A stretch of 9,642 nucleotides of DNA. It comes from Bryobacteraceae bacterium (GTDB taxonomy: Bacteria; Acidobacteriota; Terriglobia; Bryobacterales; Bryobacteraceae). The DNA lies in NCBI GenBank assembly GCA_030044325.1, contig JASHWA010000007.1:1-9642 (forward strand), in the 5' to 3' direction. Shown piece after piece: positions 1-6,172 of this stretch. Every line of letters starts with the position of its first letter. The first letter of the stretch is position 1. Position numbers and translations under genes: made by a program. Under the pieces are notes generated by a model that was not told the DNA's origin, did not search any database, and saw only the letters and a program-made list of their open reading frames with translations.

Positions 1-284
1 TCGATGGCGTAATGAAAACCGATTTTCTGATTTCCGCCGTAGCCCTGGTTGACGGGGTTGTAGAGAATGGTGATGGGGTAGGGGCATTCCCCGGCGATTT
101 CCATATCGTGGGCGCGCTCAAAGGTGCGGTCGCGCGAAGAATCGTCGATGATGAGGATTTCCGTGTCGTAATCGGCAAGGGAGGGAGGGACCCGGCGGAC
201 GACCTCCTGGATGGTCTTTTCGGCGTTATAGGCGACGACGAAGATCAAGACCCGGGGTTTGCGAGAACCGTCGGTTTGAACCAC
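1..284 (-). CDS. Family 2 glycosyltransferase, polyprenyl-phosphate sugar synthase type (N-terminal part only)
   Basis: The first 94 residues are visible; the rest lies beyond base 1. After a short polar leader comes the GT-A entry strand RVLIFVVAYNAEKTI (residues 11-25), then the acidic nucleotide-binding motif EILIIDDSSRDRT (42-54; D47/D48), then NPVNQGYGGNQKIGFHYAI (76-94). That last motif is characteristic of GT2 enzymes resembling dolichyl/polyprenyl-phosphate mannose or glucose synthases. Such enzymes transfer a sugar from a nucleotide donor to a polyprenyl phosphate on the cytosolic membrane face. I chose the GTG at 284 because homology starts about ten residues in. The frame stays open upstream, but that stretch shows no family-like sequence. 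There is no clear Shine-Dalgarno before this GTG. It lies 159 bp downstream of the GT-C gene on the same strand, which fits a donor-maker/user pair. The sugar and the C-terminal domains cannot be seen. Confidence 0.88.
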   Translation of the reverse strand, partial: MVQTDGSRKPRVLIFVVAYNAEKTIQEVVRRVPPSLADYDTEILIIDDSSRDRTFERAHDMEIAGECPYPITILYNPVNQGYGGNQKIGFHYAI

Positions 285-291
285 TGCTTGA

Positions 292-297
292 AGTGTA
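292..297 (-). promoter_or_regulatory. Possible -10 box for a leaderless GT2 transcript
   Basis: TACACT (4 of 6 matches to TATAAT) sits exactly 7 nt before the GTG at 284. No ribosome-binding site is visible between them. This is the geometry of a leaderless transcript starting at the initiation codon. No convincing -35 element lies upstream, so chance is a real alternative. Confidence 0.18.
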
Positions 298-428
298 CCG
301 CGGGTGGATGGGGTGAGGCTGGTGGGCCAGGTCGGGGTACCCAAGAAAGGGGACAGACCGACCAACGCGCTCGATTACTGTCGCGCCTCAGCCTGTCAGC
401 AGGATCATCGTGGCCATGGCGCGTCGCG

Positions 429-443
429 GAAAAAGCGTTTTTC
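429..443 (-). terminator. A/T-stem palindrome right after the GT-C stop codon (weak terminator candidate)
   Basis: GAAAAA-CGC-TTTTTC, read on the minus strand, is a perfect 6-bp inverted repeat with a 3-nt loop. It starts at the base after the TGA of the GT-C gene. The run of Ts is on its 3' arm. The stem is almost all A-T, so the hairpin would be weak. It may attenuate rather than end transcription into the downstream GT2 gene, or it may be chance. No stronger hairpin was found in the 159-bp gap. Confidence 0.2.
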
Positions 444-2348
444 TCAACCGCCCGCGCGCGGGGCGGTGAGGTCGAAGGCGAAAACATCCACCTGGTTGGG
501 GCGGGTTCCGAATGTTTCGAGCCGGCGGAATCGGCTGTCGCGATAGGGGGAAAGCCGGTCGCCGGGGTGGTTGGTGGCGGGGAAGTCGAGGGGGGTTGCC
601 AGGGCGTAGCCCTTGCGGCCTTGCAACTCCGACCGGCCGCCCCACCACACGATGTACTGCCGCCCATCGAATACAGAGGCCGGTTCGGGAACCTGCATGG
701 AACGTGTCACGAAGTAAAAAATATCGGGGTTGAAGGCGAAGTACGCGACGGCGACGGAAGCGTTTGAGGGCGTGCTCGAGTGAAGCCAGTTGGTGGCGAG
801 CGCGATGTTGTGCATTCTCAGCTCGGCGGCCGCTGTCGTCCGGCGCGCGGAGCGGGGTCCGGGCACCATGATCGAGCAGAGCAGGATCAACACTGCGATC
901 AACGCGACATTGGCAGCGGTCGCCCGATGCGGCCTGCGGCGAAGGGCGTCGTAAGCGAGGGCGACCGGGTAGCCCGCGATGATTCCATAAAACGGGAGCC
1001 ACAAAAGGAAGTGATGCACGGCGGCGAACAGGGTGAACGGCTTGGATACAAAGAACAGGATGCCGGCCGCGAGTACAGGCAAGCCCAGGCGGTCCCGCCG
1101 AGCAGCGATCAGAACCGCGCCGAGACCGAGGAGAGCCAGCGTGACGGGACTGGGAGCGATCAAATGCAGGTAATAATTGACGACCCAGGCGACGTTTTTG
1201 AGAAGCGGCCAGCCGACTCTGTCCCGGTCATAGTAGGTGGTTGTGTACATCGTAATGCTCGCAAGGTAATAGCGGTATTGCCACAGGAGCGTAGGGACTC
1301 CGGCGAGGCAGCCGATGACGCTGCCGCCCAGCAACACAAGCATTCCGGGTTGGGTGAGGCGGCGGAGCGCGGGGCGCGTTCTGGAAAGCAGGCGCAAGCC
1401 GCAAGCGCACAATAAAACGACTCCCGCGGCGACAGCGAGAGGGCCCAGCGTTTGAAACGCGAGCGGCCAGCCTGCGATGAGACCGCGCCCGAAGGGTGAG
1501 CGCTGAAGATAGCCGGTGCGGGCGCCCACGACGAAGGCCCAGTCCGCGACGAGCGCGAATACGAGGGCGAGGTTCCAGGCGACGACGATGGTTCGCGGGT
1601 AGCGGGGAGCGGGGCGGACGCGGAAAATCAGCAATAGCAACAACACCGGGAGGGACGCGGTGACCGAATGAAAGCGGCAGGCGGCGGCGAGGCCGGCGAG
1701 AACGCCGGAAACGAGAAGCCAGCGAATCTCAGGCCGGCTGGAGGCGGATTTGGGCGCTTGAACGGCGCGCAGCAAGGCGAGGATCGAGCAGAGGATGAGA
1801 CACATCGCCATGGACTCGACGCGGATGAAGGAAGTGTAAGCGGCGTAGGTCGGCGACATCATCACCAGGAGGGCCGCAACGGCGGCGCCGGCGCGATTGG
1901 TCAGTTTCGACGCAACGACAAACACCAAAGCGATGGAGGCGAGGGCGCAGACGAGCGTGATCGACCGGATCATTTCGAACAAGAGCTGGAGATGGGCGAA
2001 GGTGAAGGCTTCCAGGCCGGCGCCGTGAGGGATGAGGTGCAGAAGGAAGCCGCACGCGTACACAAGTCCCCACAGGAGCGCGGAGAGAAATATGAGCGGC
2101 GTGCCCGGCATATCGAAAAAGTGCTGATGAAAGTCCAGGTGAAGAAAGCGGATCACTTCGGCGACAATGACGTATTCGTCGGAGAGGAAGAACCAGGCGC
2201 GCGAGAGGCCGGGGATCATGTTCCACGCTTCGAAAACGATCAGCGCGGTGACATAGGCGGCGGGCAGCCAGAAGGCGAGGGTTCGAGGCTTGGCGGACGG
2301 CGCGGCGGCTGGCGCGGATTCATCCAGCTTTGGACCCGGCGAAGCCAC
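444..2348 (-). CDS. Polytopic GT-C type membrane glycosyltransferase (ArnT/PMT-like)
   Basis: This is a 634-residue integral membrane protein. It has a short cytosolic proline/alanine-rich N-terminus (1-22), a first membrane helix (about 23-42), then an outside loop with the acidic pair LSDEYV (D57-E58). That is the position of the DE/DD catalytic motif in GT-C enzymes such as PMT and ArnT. About ten further hydrophobic helices follow (roughly 85-106, 130-147, 153-170, 178-195, 208-225, 230-242, 253-275, 300-322, 335-352, 400-415, 424-460, 476-494). A soluble C-terminal domain (about 500-634) is probably extracytoplasmic. GT-C enzymes take sugar from a polyprenyl-phosphate carrier and transfer it on the periplasmic side. 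The adjacent polyprenyl-phosphate-type GT2 gene supports that. Donor and acceptor are unknown, and overall similarity to ArnT/PMT is topological rather than close. The GTG start is the first possible initiator after an in-frame TAG, and it lies 4 bp after the dehydrogenase stop. Confidence 0.8.
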   Translation of the reverse strand: MASPGPKLDESAPAAAPSAKPRTLAFWLPAAYVTALIVFEAWNMIPGLSRAWFFLSDEYVIVAEVIRFLHLDFHQHFFDMPGTPLIFLSALLWGLVYACGFLLHLIPHGAGLEAFTFAHLQLLFEMIRSITLVCALASIALVFVVASKLTNRAGAAVAALLVMMSPTYAAYTSFIRVESMAMCLILCSILALLRAVQAPKSASSRPEIRWLLVSGVLAGLAAACRFHSVTASLPVLLLLLIFRVRPAPRYPRTIVVAWNLALVFALVADWAFVVGARTGYLQRSPFGRGLIAGWPLAFQTLGPLAVAAGVVLLCACGLRLLSRTRPALRRLTQPGMLVLLGGSVIGCLAGVPTLLWQYRYYLASITMYTTTYYDRDRVGWPLLKNVAWVVNYYLHLIAPSPVTLALLGLGAVLIAARRDRLGLPVLAAGILFFVSKPFTLFAAVHHFLLWLPFYGIIAGYPVALAYDALRRRPHRATAANVALIAVLILLCSIMVPGPRSARRTTAAAELRMHNIALATNWLHSSTPSNASVAVAYFAFNPDIFYFVTRSMQVPEPASVFDGRQYIVWWGGRSELQGRKGYALATPLDFPATNHPGDRLSPYRDSRFRRLETFGTRPNQVDVFAFDLTAPRAGG

Positions 2349-2354
2349 TTCCTT
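2349..2354 (-). promoter_or_regulatory. Abnormally close ribosome-binding site for the GT-C gene
   Basis: The junction reads TAAGGAAGTG. The AAGGAA purine run overlaps the dehydrogenase stop codon and directly touches the GTG initiator, leaving no spacer. An in-frame TAG a few codons upstream excludes an earlier start, and the next ATG is inside the membrane domain (residue 44). Expression is therefore probably by termination-reinitiation from the upstream gene rather than by independent ribosome recruitment. Confidence 0.45.
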
Positions 2355-3714
2355 ATTCCGGCGATGCGGCTACGCGCAGCGGCGACGCCTGGGGCGCGCC
2401 GCCGGCACCCTCACCGCAGGCGAAGTAATCGGCGACGGGCTCGAAATCCTGGCGCGGCAACAATCGCCACCAGTCGAAGACGACGGTTCGCCGGGCGCCG
2501 GTGGTGAGCTTCTCCGGCTGAAGATCCTTGAACTGCGGCCAGGGCGTGGCGATCACGACGGCCGCGGCATTGTGGACGCACGCCTCCATGGAGGGGGCAT
2601 ATTCCACCGAACCGTCGAGCACGCGCCGGGCGTTCTCCATGGCGGCCGGATCGTAGACGGCGACCTTGGCGCCGGCGCGCACCAGCATGCGGGCGAGCAT
2701 GATGGCCTGGGATTCCTCGACAACTTCGGTATCGGGCTTATAGGACAGTCCGAGGATGGCGATGCGGTCGCCTTCCGCGGTCGCCTGGAGAACGCGCTCG
2801 CCGAGCCGCTCGGCCTGGCGCGAATTGACCTGGTCGGTGGCGCGGGCGAGGGTCGCGTCCACGCCGCGCATGTGGGCGAAGCGCGCGAACGCCTTGTTGT
2901 CGCGTGGAAAGCACGGGCCGCCGTAGCCCAAGGCGCCCTGCAGATATTTGCGCCCGATGCGGGAATCGAGGCCGATAGCGTTCGCCACCACCTCGGCGTC
3001 GGCGCCGGGGACGCGCTCGCAAACTTCGGCGAGCATGTTGGCGTAGGAGATCTTGGTGGTGACGAAGGTATTGACGGAGATTTTGGTGAGCTCCGCGTTG
3101 ACGAAATTCATGCGCGCGACGGGAGGATGGTTGGGGCAGACGGTGCGGTAGAGGCTTTCGAGCAGATCGCCCGCGCGCGCGTCGGATTCGCCGATCAGAA
3201 TCATATCGGGGCGCGACATATCGCGGATGACGCTTCCGAGCGCGATGAATTCGGGGTTGTAGCACAGGCCGAAATCGGGGCCGCAGCGGCGTCCGGAAAC
3301 GCGCTCGAGCAGCGCGCGAATTTCCCCGCCGGTAGATCCCGGCATCACCGTGCTCGAAATGACGACCAGGTGATACGCGGTTTTTTGGGCGAGCGCGAGG
3401 GCGATGGGCTTGGCCGCGTTTAAAACATATTGAAGCGAGAAAGTCGCGTCGGGCGAGGAGGGCGTGGGCACCACCACAAAGGTGATCTCGGTGCGCGCGA
3501 CGGCTTGGCGCACGTCGGTGGTGGCGCGAAGGCGGGCGGCGTTGCGCGCGATCATCTGATCGAGCCCCGGCTCGCGCACCGGCGCGCGGCCGCGGTTGAT
3601 GGCCTCCACAAACACCGGATTGATATCGACGCCGGTGACTTCATGGCCGCGCTCCGCCATAACCCCGGCGAGCACGGCGCCCAATTTCCCCAAGCCCACG
3701 ACGGAAATATTCAT
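2353..3714 (-). CDS. UDP-glucose 6-dehydrogenase family nucleotide-sugar dehydrogenase
   Basis: This 453-residue protein should catalyse the NAD-dependent two-step oxidation of a UDP-hexose to its uronic acid (UDP-glucose to UDP-glucuronate in the type enzyme). That would supply acidic sugar for the surface glycan. The N-terminal Rossmann motif is VVGLGKLG (5-12), with D30 following for NAD ribose. CYNPEFIALGSVIRDMSRPD (151-170) is the conserved substrate/catalytic segment. The middle helix has ELTKISVNTF (208-217; K211, N215). The catalytic cysteine is C268 in GYGGPCFPRDNKAF. The C-terminal Rossmann domain starts near 316 and contains LGLSYKPDTEVVEES (321-335), where many UGDs have an arginine in DDxRESP. 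A tail of about 25 residues is unconserved. Family and fold are secure; the exact substrate (UDP-Glc, UDP-GlcNAc/ManNAc or other) is not. The ATG has a well-spaced GGAG. This gene leads the dehydrogenase, GT-C and GT2 group. Confidence 0.94.
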   Translation of the reverse strand: MNISVVGLGKLGAVLAGVMAERGHEVTGVDINPVFVEAINRGRAPVREPGLDQMIARNAARLRATTDVRQAVARTEITFVVVPTPSSPDATFSLQYVLNAAKPIALALAQKTAYHLVVISSTVMPGSTGGEIRALLERVSGRRCGPDFGLCYNPEFIALGSVIRDMSRPDMILIGESDARAGDLLESLYRTVCPNHPPVARMNFVNAELTKISVNTFVTTKISYANMLAEVCERVPGADAEVVANAIGLDSRIGRKYLQGALGYGGPCFPRDNKAFARFAHMRGVDATLARATDQVNSRQAERLGERVLQATAEGDRIAILGLSYKPDTEVVEESQAIMLARMLVRAGAKVAVYDPAAMENARRVLDGSVEYAPSMEACVHNAAAVVIATPWPQFKDLQPEKLTTGARRTVVFDWWRLLPRQDFEPVADYFACGEGAGGAPQASPLRVAASPE

Positions 3715-3720
3715 GATTCA

Positions 3721-3724
3721 CTCC
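3721..3724 (-). promoter_or_regulatory. Shine-Dalgarno of the dehydrogenase gene
   Basis: GGAG lies 6 nt before the ATG at 3714 (CGGAG-TGAATC-ATG on the minus strand). It supports that start, which also coincides with the first residue of the Rossmann strand MNISVVGLG. Confidence 0.7.
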
Positions 3725-3779
3725 GAAGAAAGCGACGCAACCTGAATGTCGCGGCTACGAAATGCGGTGGAGATGATTC

Positions 3780-3809
3780 ATGATAGCTCAACAGGTGACG
3801 GGGTTACAA
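3780..3809 (-). promoter_or_regulatory. Candidate sigma-70 type promoter for the dehydrogenase, GT-C and GT2 genes
   Basis: On the minus strand, TTGTAA (3809-3804; 4 of 6 to TTGACA) and TATCAT (3785-3780; 5 of 6 to TATAAT) are separated by 18 nt. A start near 3773 would give a leader of about 60 nt. The position in the 157-bp gap upstream of the dehydrogenase makes biological sense. It implies that the cluster has at least two transcription units, or an internal promoter. Confidence 0.4.
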
Positions 3810-3828
3810 CCGGCGGGCGGGGGATGTG

Positions 3829-3863
3829 AAAAGGGGCGAGAACCCGCGCGATGGCTGGCGCGG
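3829..3863 (-). terminator. Weak terminator candidate after the large glycosyltransferase
   Basis: On the minus strand, arms CCGCGC (3863-3858) and GCGCGG (3849-3844) form a perfect 6-bp G+C stem with an 8-nt loop, just after the TGA at 3872. A short TTTT (3832-3829) follows about 11 nt further on. The T run is short and distant, so this is not a textbook intrinsic terminator, but it is the best hairpin in the gap. Confidence 0.28.
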
Positions 3864-3871
3864 CTCACCGA

Positions 3872-6172
3872 TCAGGGGGAGCGTTCCGGCAAGGTTTCGT
3901 CGCGCAGGCCCCAGGTTTCGGGGTTGAAAATCATGGGCGCGTCGTAGCGGTTCATGGCCGTGGCCCAGGCGAGGACGTCTTTGAACTCGACCCAGGGAAT
4001 TCCTCGCGCGGCGATGCGCTGGTACAGTTGTCGCTCGCCTTCCGGGGTCCAGCCGGAGCCGGTGGAGTGCTCGATGTGAAAGATGCGGATGGGGTCGCAC
4101 AACACTTGCTCGCGCGCGCCGCCGTGATGCGCGGCCCAGCACAGCACGGAATCGATGTTCATGGAAAAGGCGTCGAATTCCGGGTAACCGCGCAGATCGA
4201 GCCAGCGCTCGCGGGCCATCAGCGTAAAATCGCCGCAGCCGTTGACGTGCAGAAACGCGGGGGCGTGAATGCGATTGGCAACTCGAGCGGGGACGCCGCG
4301 TTCACCGGCGCGCGCGAGGCCCAATAAAATCAGCGGACGGTCGGTGGAGACGCACAGGAGAGTGTAGCCACGAAACACGCCGAGGGGAACGGAGCGCAGC
4401 TCGCCGATATTGCCTTCAAACAGCACCGCACCATAGGCGTCGCGAATCTCGACGGCGGCGGATCCGCAAGGTGCGGCCAGATCAAGACTCCATTCACCTT
4501 CGTCGCGCAGCAGAAGTTCGGCGCCGGGAGAAAGCATGAGGCCTTGGCTGCGCAGATTGCATTCACGCATCGACCAGAGCCCGGGCAAGATTTCCGACAA
4601 TTCGCGCGCGGGAGCCGTCTGCGGCGGCGGATCGAGCTCGCAGGAGAACAGGCGCAGCGCCATGGTGCGGGGATCGCCGGGAACGGCGCGCGGCGATTCG
4701 CCTCCGACGACCCTGAGATGGAGGGTCAACGCACCGCGGATTTTGGAGACGGGCAGCTCGACGCGGGTACGCCCGGAAAGGTGTTGTTCGACAAGAAGAT
4801 TACCGCTCGCGTCGCGCAGTTCCAGGGTTGCTCCGCGAAATCCGGCGGCGGGACCGGCTTCGACCAGCATGGAAATCGCAGATGCGGCCGATTCGGGAAG
4901 AATCAGGGTGAGGACCGCTTCGCGCTGCATCCAGCGAAAAGTTTCGCCACCGAAGCGCTCGACGTCGTACCACTCGTCGCCCCAGATGGCGGCGAGGCCG
5001 TGCGCGAGAATTTTCGTACGAGGATTCCTGCGCCGCAAGAGCGGTCCGAGGACGAAGGAGACGGCCGATCCGTCCTGATGCAGGTCCAAACGATCGAGAG
5101 CGGCGGGCGACATGGGGATGCGAATTTCCGAGCTTCGAACAAGGGCCGCGGTGAGCGCGCGTGCGGCGCGCGAGATCCACCCGAACCGGTTGGCGCGAAT
5201 TCGCTGGGGCGCCGAGGTCAGGCCGCTTTCGGCGGGCTCGCATCGGAACAGGCGGAAATTGAGGGTCCGCAGATCGTTGGGGATCCGGTTACCGCCGTCC
5301 GCGGTGTGCAAAACGATGCGGGGGCCGGCGTTTTCGACAGCGACGGCGACCATGGTTCGACGGGCGATCTCCGCGCTTTGGAGGGTGACGCCGGCGGGAT
5401 CGCGGAGCTCCAGCGTGAACGGCTCATTTTCGACGCCCGGCCCCGGCTCGACGTCGAGCTTCAGGAATTTCGAGGGCCGGGTGAGCAACAGCTCCGCGTC
5501 ATTTTCGACCCAGCGAAACGGCTCATCGCCGGACATCTCGCGGGGGAACCAGTTGGCGCCGAGCGTGATTCCCTGCTCCGGCGAGACGATATCGCGCGCG
5601 TCGATTTTGAGGGAACCGTCGGGATGGAGCGGATAGGTGCCTTCGCGCCGGTTCACGCGCAGCAGGTGGGAATTGCACCAGCGCAGCTGCTCCTCGACGG
5701 GCTGTTCGAGGGGAACGCCGGCCATGGCATCCCAGCGGTCCACGCGATACATTTTGTCAGGCGCCAGGCGGCGCTCGGCGAGCAGGCGGAAAAGCTCGTC
5801 GGAAAACAGAATATCGATATTGGTGGCGAGAACGAACTCGCCGCGGGCGCGGCGGATTCCGACGTTTTTCGCGATCATTTGGTACAAGCCGAGGGCGCCG
5901 GAATGGGCGAAGCGGCGGTGCAGCGCGGCGGGAACGGAAACGATGCGCACATCGCAGAACTCACTGCGCGCGCTCCAATCGAGGGCTTCGGCGAGGCCAG
6001 GACGATCGGGCGGAGGGTTCCATTCGACCAGCACCAGCTCCGCGGGGACGCGATGACGCGCGCACTGTGCGAGCAGTCCGTTCACGAAGGCCTGCATACG
6101 GCCGAGAAGATTTCCGCCGTGATCGTCGTTGCGCGCGGTGGCGACCACGGAAAGGTACGGCGCGGGGCTCAC
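3872..6172 (-). CDS. Large glycosyltransferase: GT-A (family 2-like) halves split by a repeat-bearing insertion
   Basis: This is a 766-residue, probably cytosolic protein. Residues 5-150 read as the nucleotide-binding half of a GT-A fold: YLSVVATARNDDHGGNLLGR (6-25), ELVLVEWNPP (45-54), then the donor/metal site ATNIDILFSDEL (116-127; D120 as the DxD equivalent). The segment RWCNSHLLRVNRREGTYPL (164-182) appears to belong to the same core. The acceptor-side half comes only at 637-704: HVNGCGDFTLMARERW, LRGYPEF, MNIDSVLCWAAHHGG, and IFHIEHSTGSGWTPEGE (697-713). These match the usual GT2 order R-x-GG-x-DE, D-x-DL, then H. Between the halves (about 195-635) are three related beta-rich modules, described separately. 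I chose the GTG at 6172 because it overlaps the methyltransferase stop as GTGA and the fold starts five residues later. The 79-codon upstream extension is arginine-rich and is only an out-of-frame reading of the methyltransferase gene. Donor, acceptor and linkage are unknown. Confidence 0.82.
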   Translation of the reverse strand: MSPAPYLSVVATARNDDHGGNLLGRMQAFVNGLLAQCARHRVPAELVLVEWNPPPDRPGLAEALDWSARSEFCDVRIVSVPAALHRRFAHSGALGLYQMIAKNVGIRRARGEFVLATNIDILFSDELFRLLAERRLAPDKMYRVDRWDAMAGVPLEQPVEEQLRWCNSHLLRVNRREGTYPLHPDGSLKIDARDIVSPEQGITLGANWFPREMSGDEPFRWVENDAELLLTRPSKFLKLDVEPGPGVENEPFTLELRDPAGVTLQSAEIARRTMVAVAVENAGPRIVLHTADGGNRIPNDLRTLNFRLFRCEPAESGLTSAPQRIRANRFGWISRAARALTAALVRSSEIRIPMSPAALDRLDLHQDGSAVSFVLGPLLRRRNPRTKILAHGLAAIWGDEWYDVERFGGETFRWMQREAVLTLILPESAASAISMLVEAGPAAGFRGATLELRDASGNLLVEQHLSGRTRVELPVSKIRGALTLHLRVVGGESPRAVPGDPRTMALRLFSCELDPPPQTAPARELSEILPGLWSMRECNLRSQGLMLSPGAELLLRDEGEWSLDLAAPCGSAAVEIRDAYGAVLFEGNIGELRSVPLGVFRGYTLLCVSTDRPLILLGLARAGERGVPARVANRIHAPAFLHVNGCGDFTLMARERWLDLRGYPEFDAFSMNIDSVLCWAAHHGGAREQVLCDPIRIFHIEHSTGSGWTPEGERQLYQRIAARGIPWVEFKDVLAWATAMNRYDAPMIFNPETWGLRDETLPERSP
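4307..4582 (-). repeat. Module 3 of three, the most diverged and shortest intragenic repeat
   Basis: Residues 531-622. GAELLLRDEGEWSLDLAAP (550-568) and AVEIRDAYGAVLFEG (573-587) match the AELLL and LELRDxxGxxL landmarks of modules 1 and 2. The FRW tryptophan motif and the terminal FRLFxCE are missing or degenerate. It ends just before the second GT-A half. Confidence 0.5.
4637..4975 (-). repeat. Module 2 of three diverged intragenic protein repeats
   Basis: Residues 400-512. Landmarks are EWYDVE, GETFRWMQREAVLTL (409-423), SMLVEAGP (434-441), TLELRDASGNLL (449-460), and GDPRTMALRLFSCE (499-512). It aligns with module 1 from end to end. A linker of about 85 residues (313-399) with basic and hydrophobic stretches separates them. 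Confidence 0.7.
5237..5554 (-). repeat. Module 1 of three diverged intragenic protein repeats
   Basis: Residues 207-312 of the large glycosyltransferase. Landmarks in order are NWFPRE, DEPFRWVENDAELLL (216-230), LKLDVEPGPG (237-246), TLELRDPAG (253-261), and NDLRTLNFRLFRCE (299-312). Alternating hydrophobic residues suggest a beta-sandwich of about 105 residues. It shares every landmark with module 2. Confidence 0.7.

Noticed and set aside
2290..3423. Plus-strand open frame (377 codons) opposite the dehydrogenase gene
   Set aside because: The minus strand encodes an intact UGD-family enzyme with all its motifs; the plus-strand product has no recognisable domain and no ribosome-binding site.
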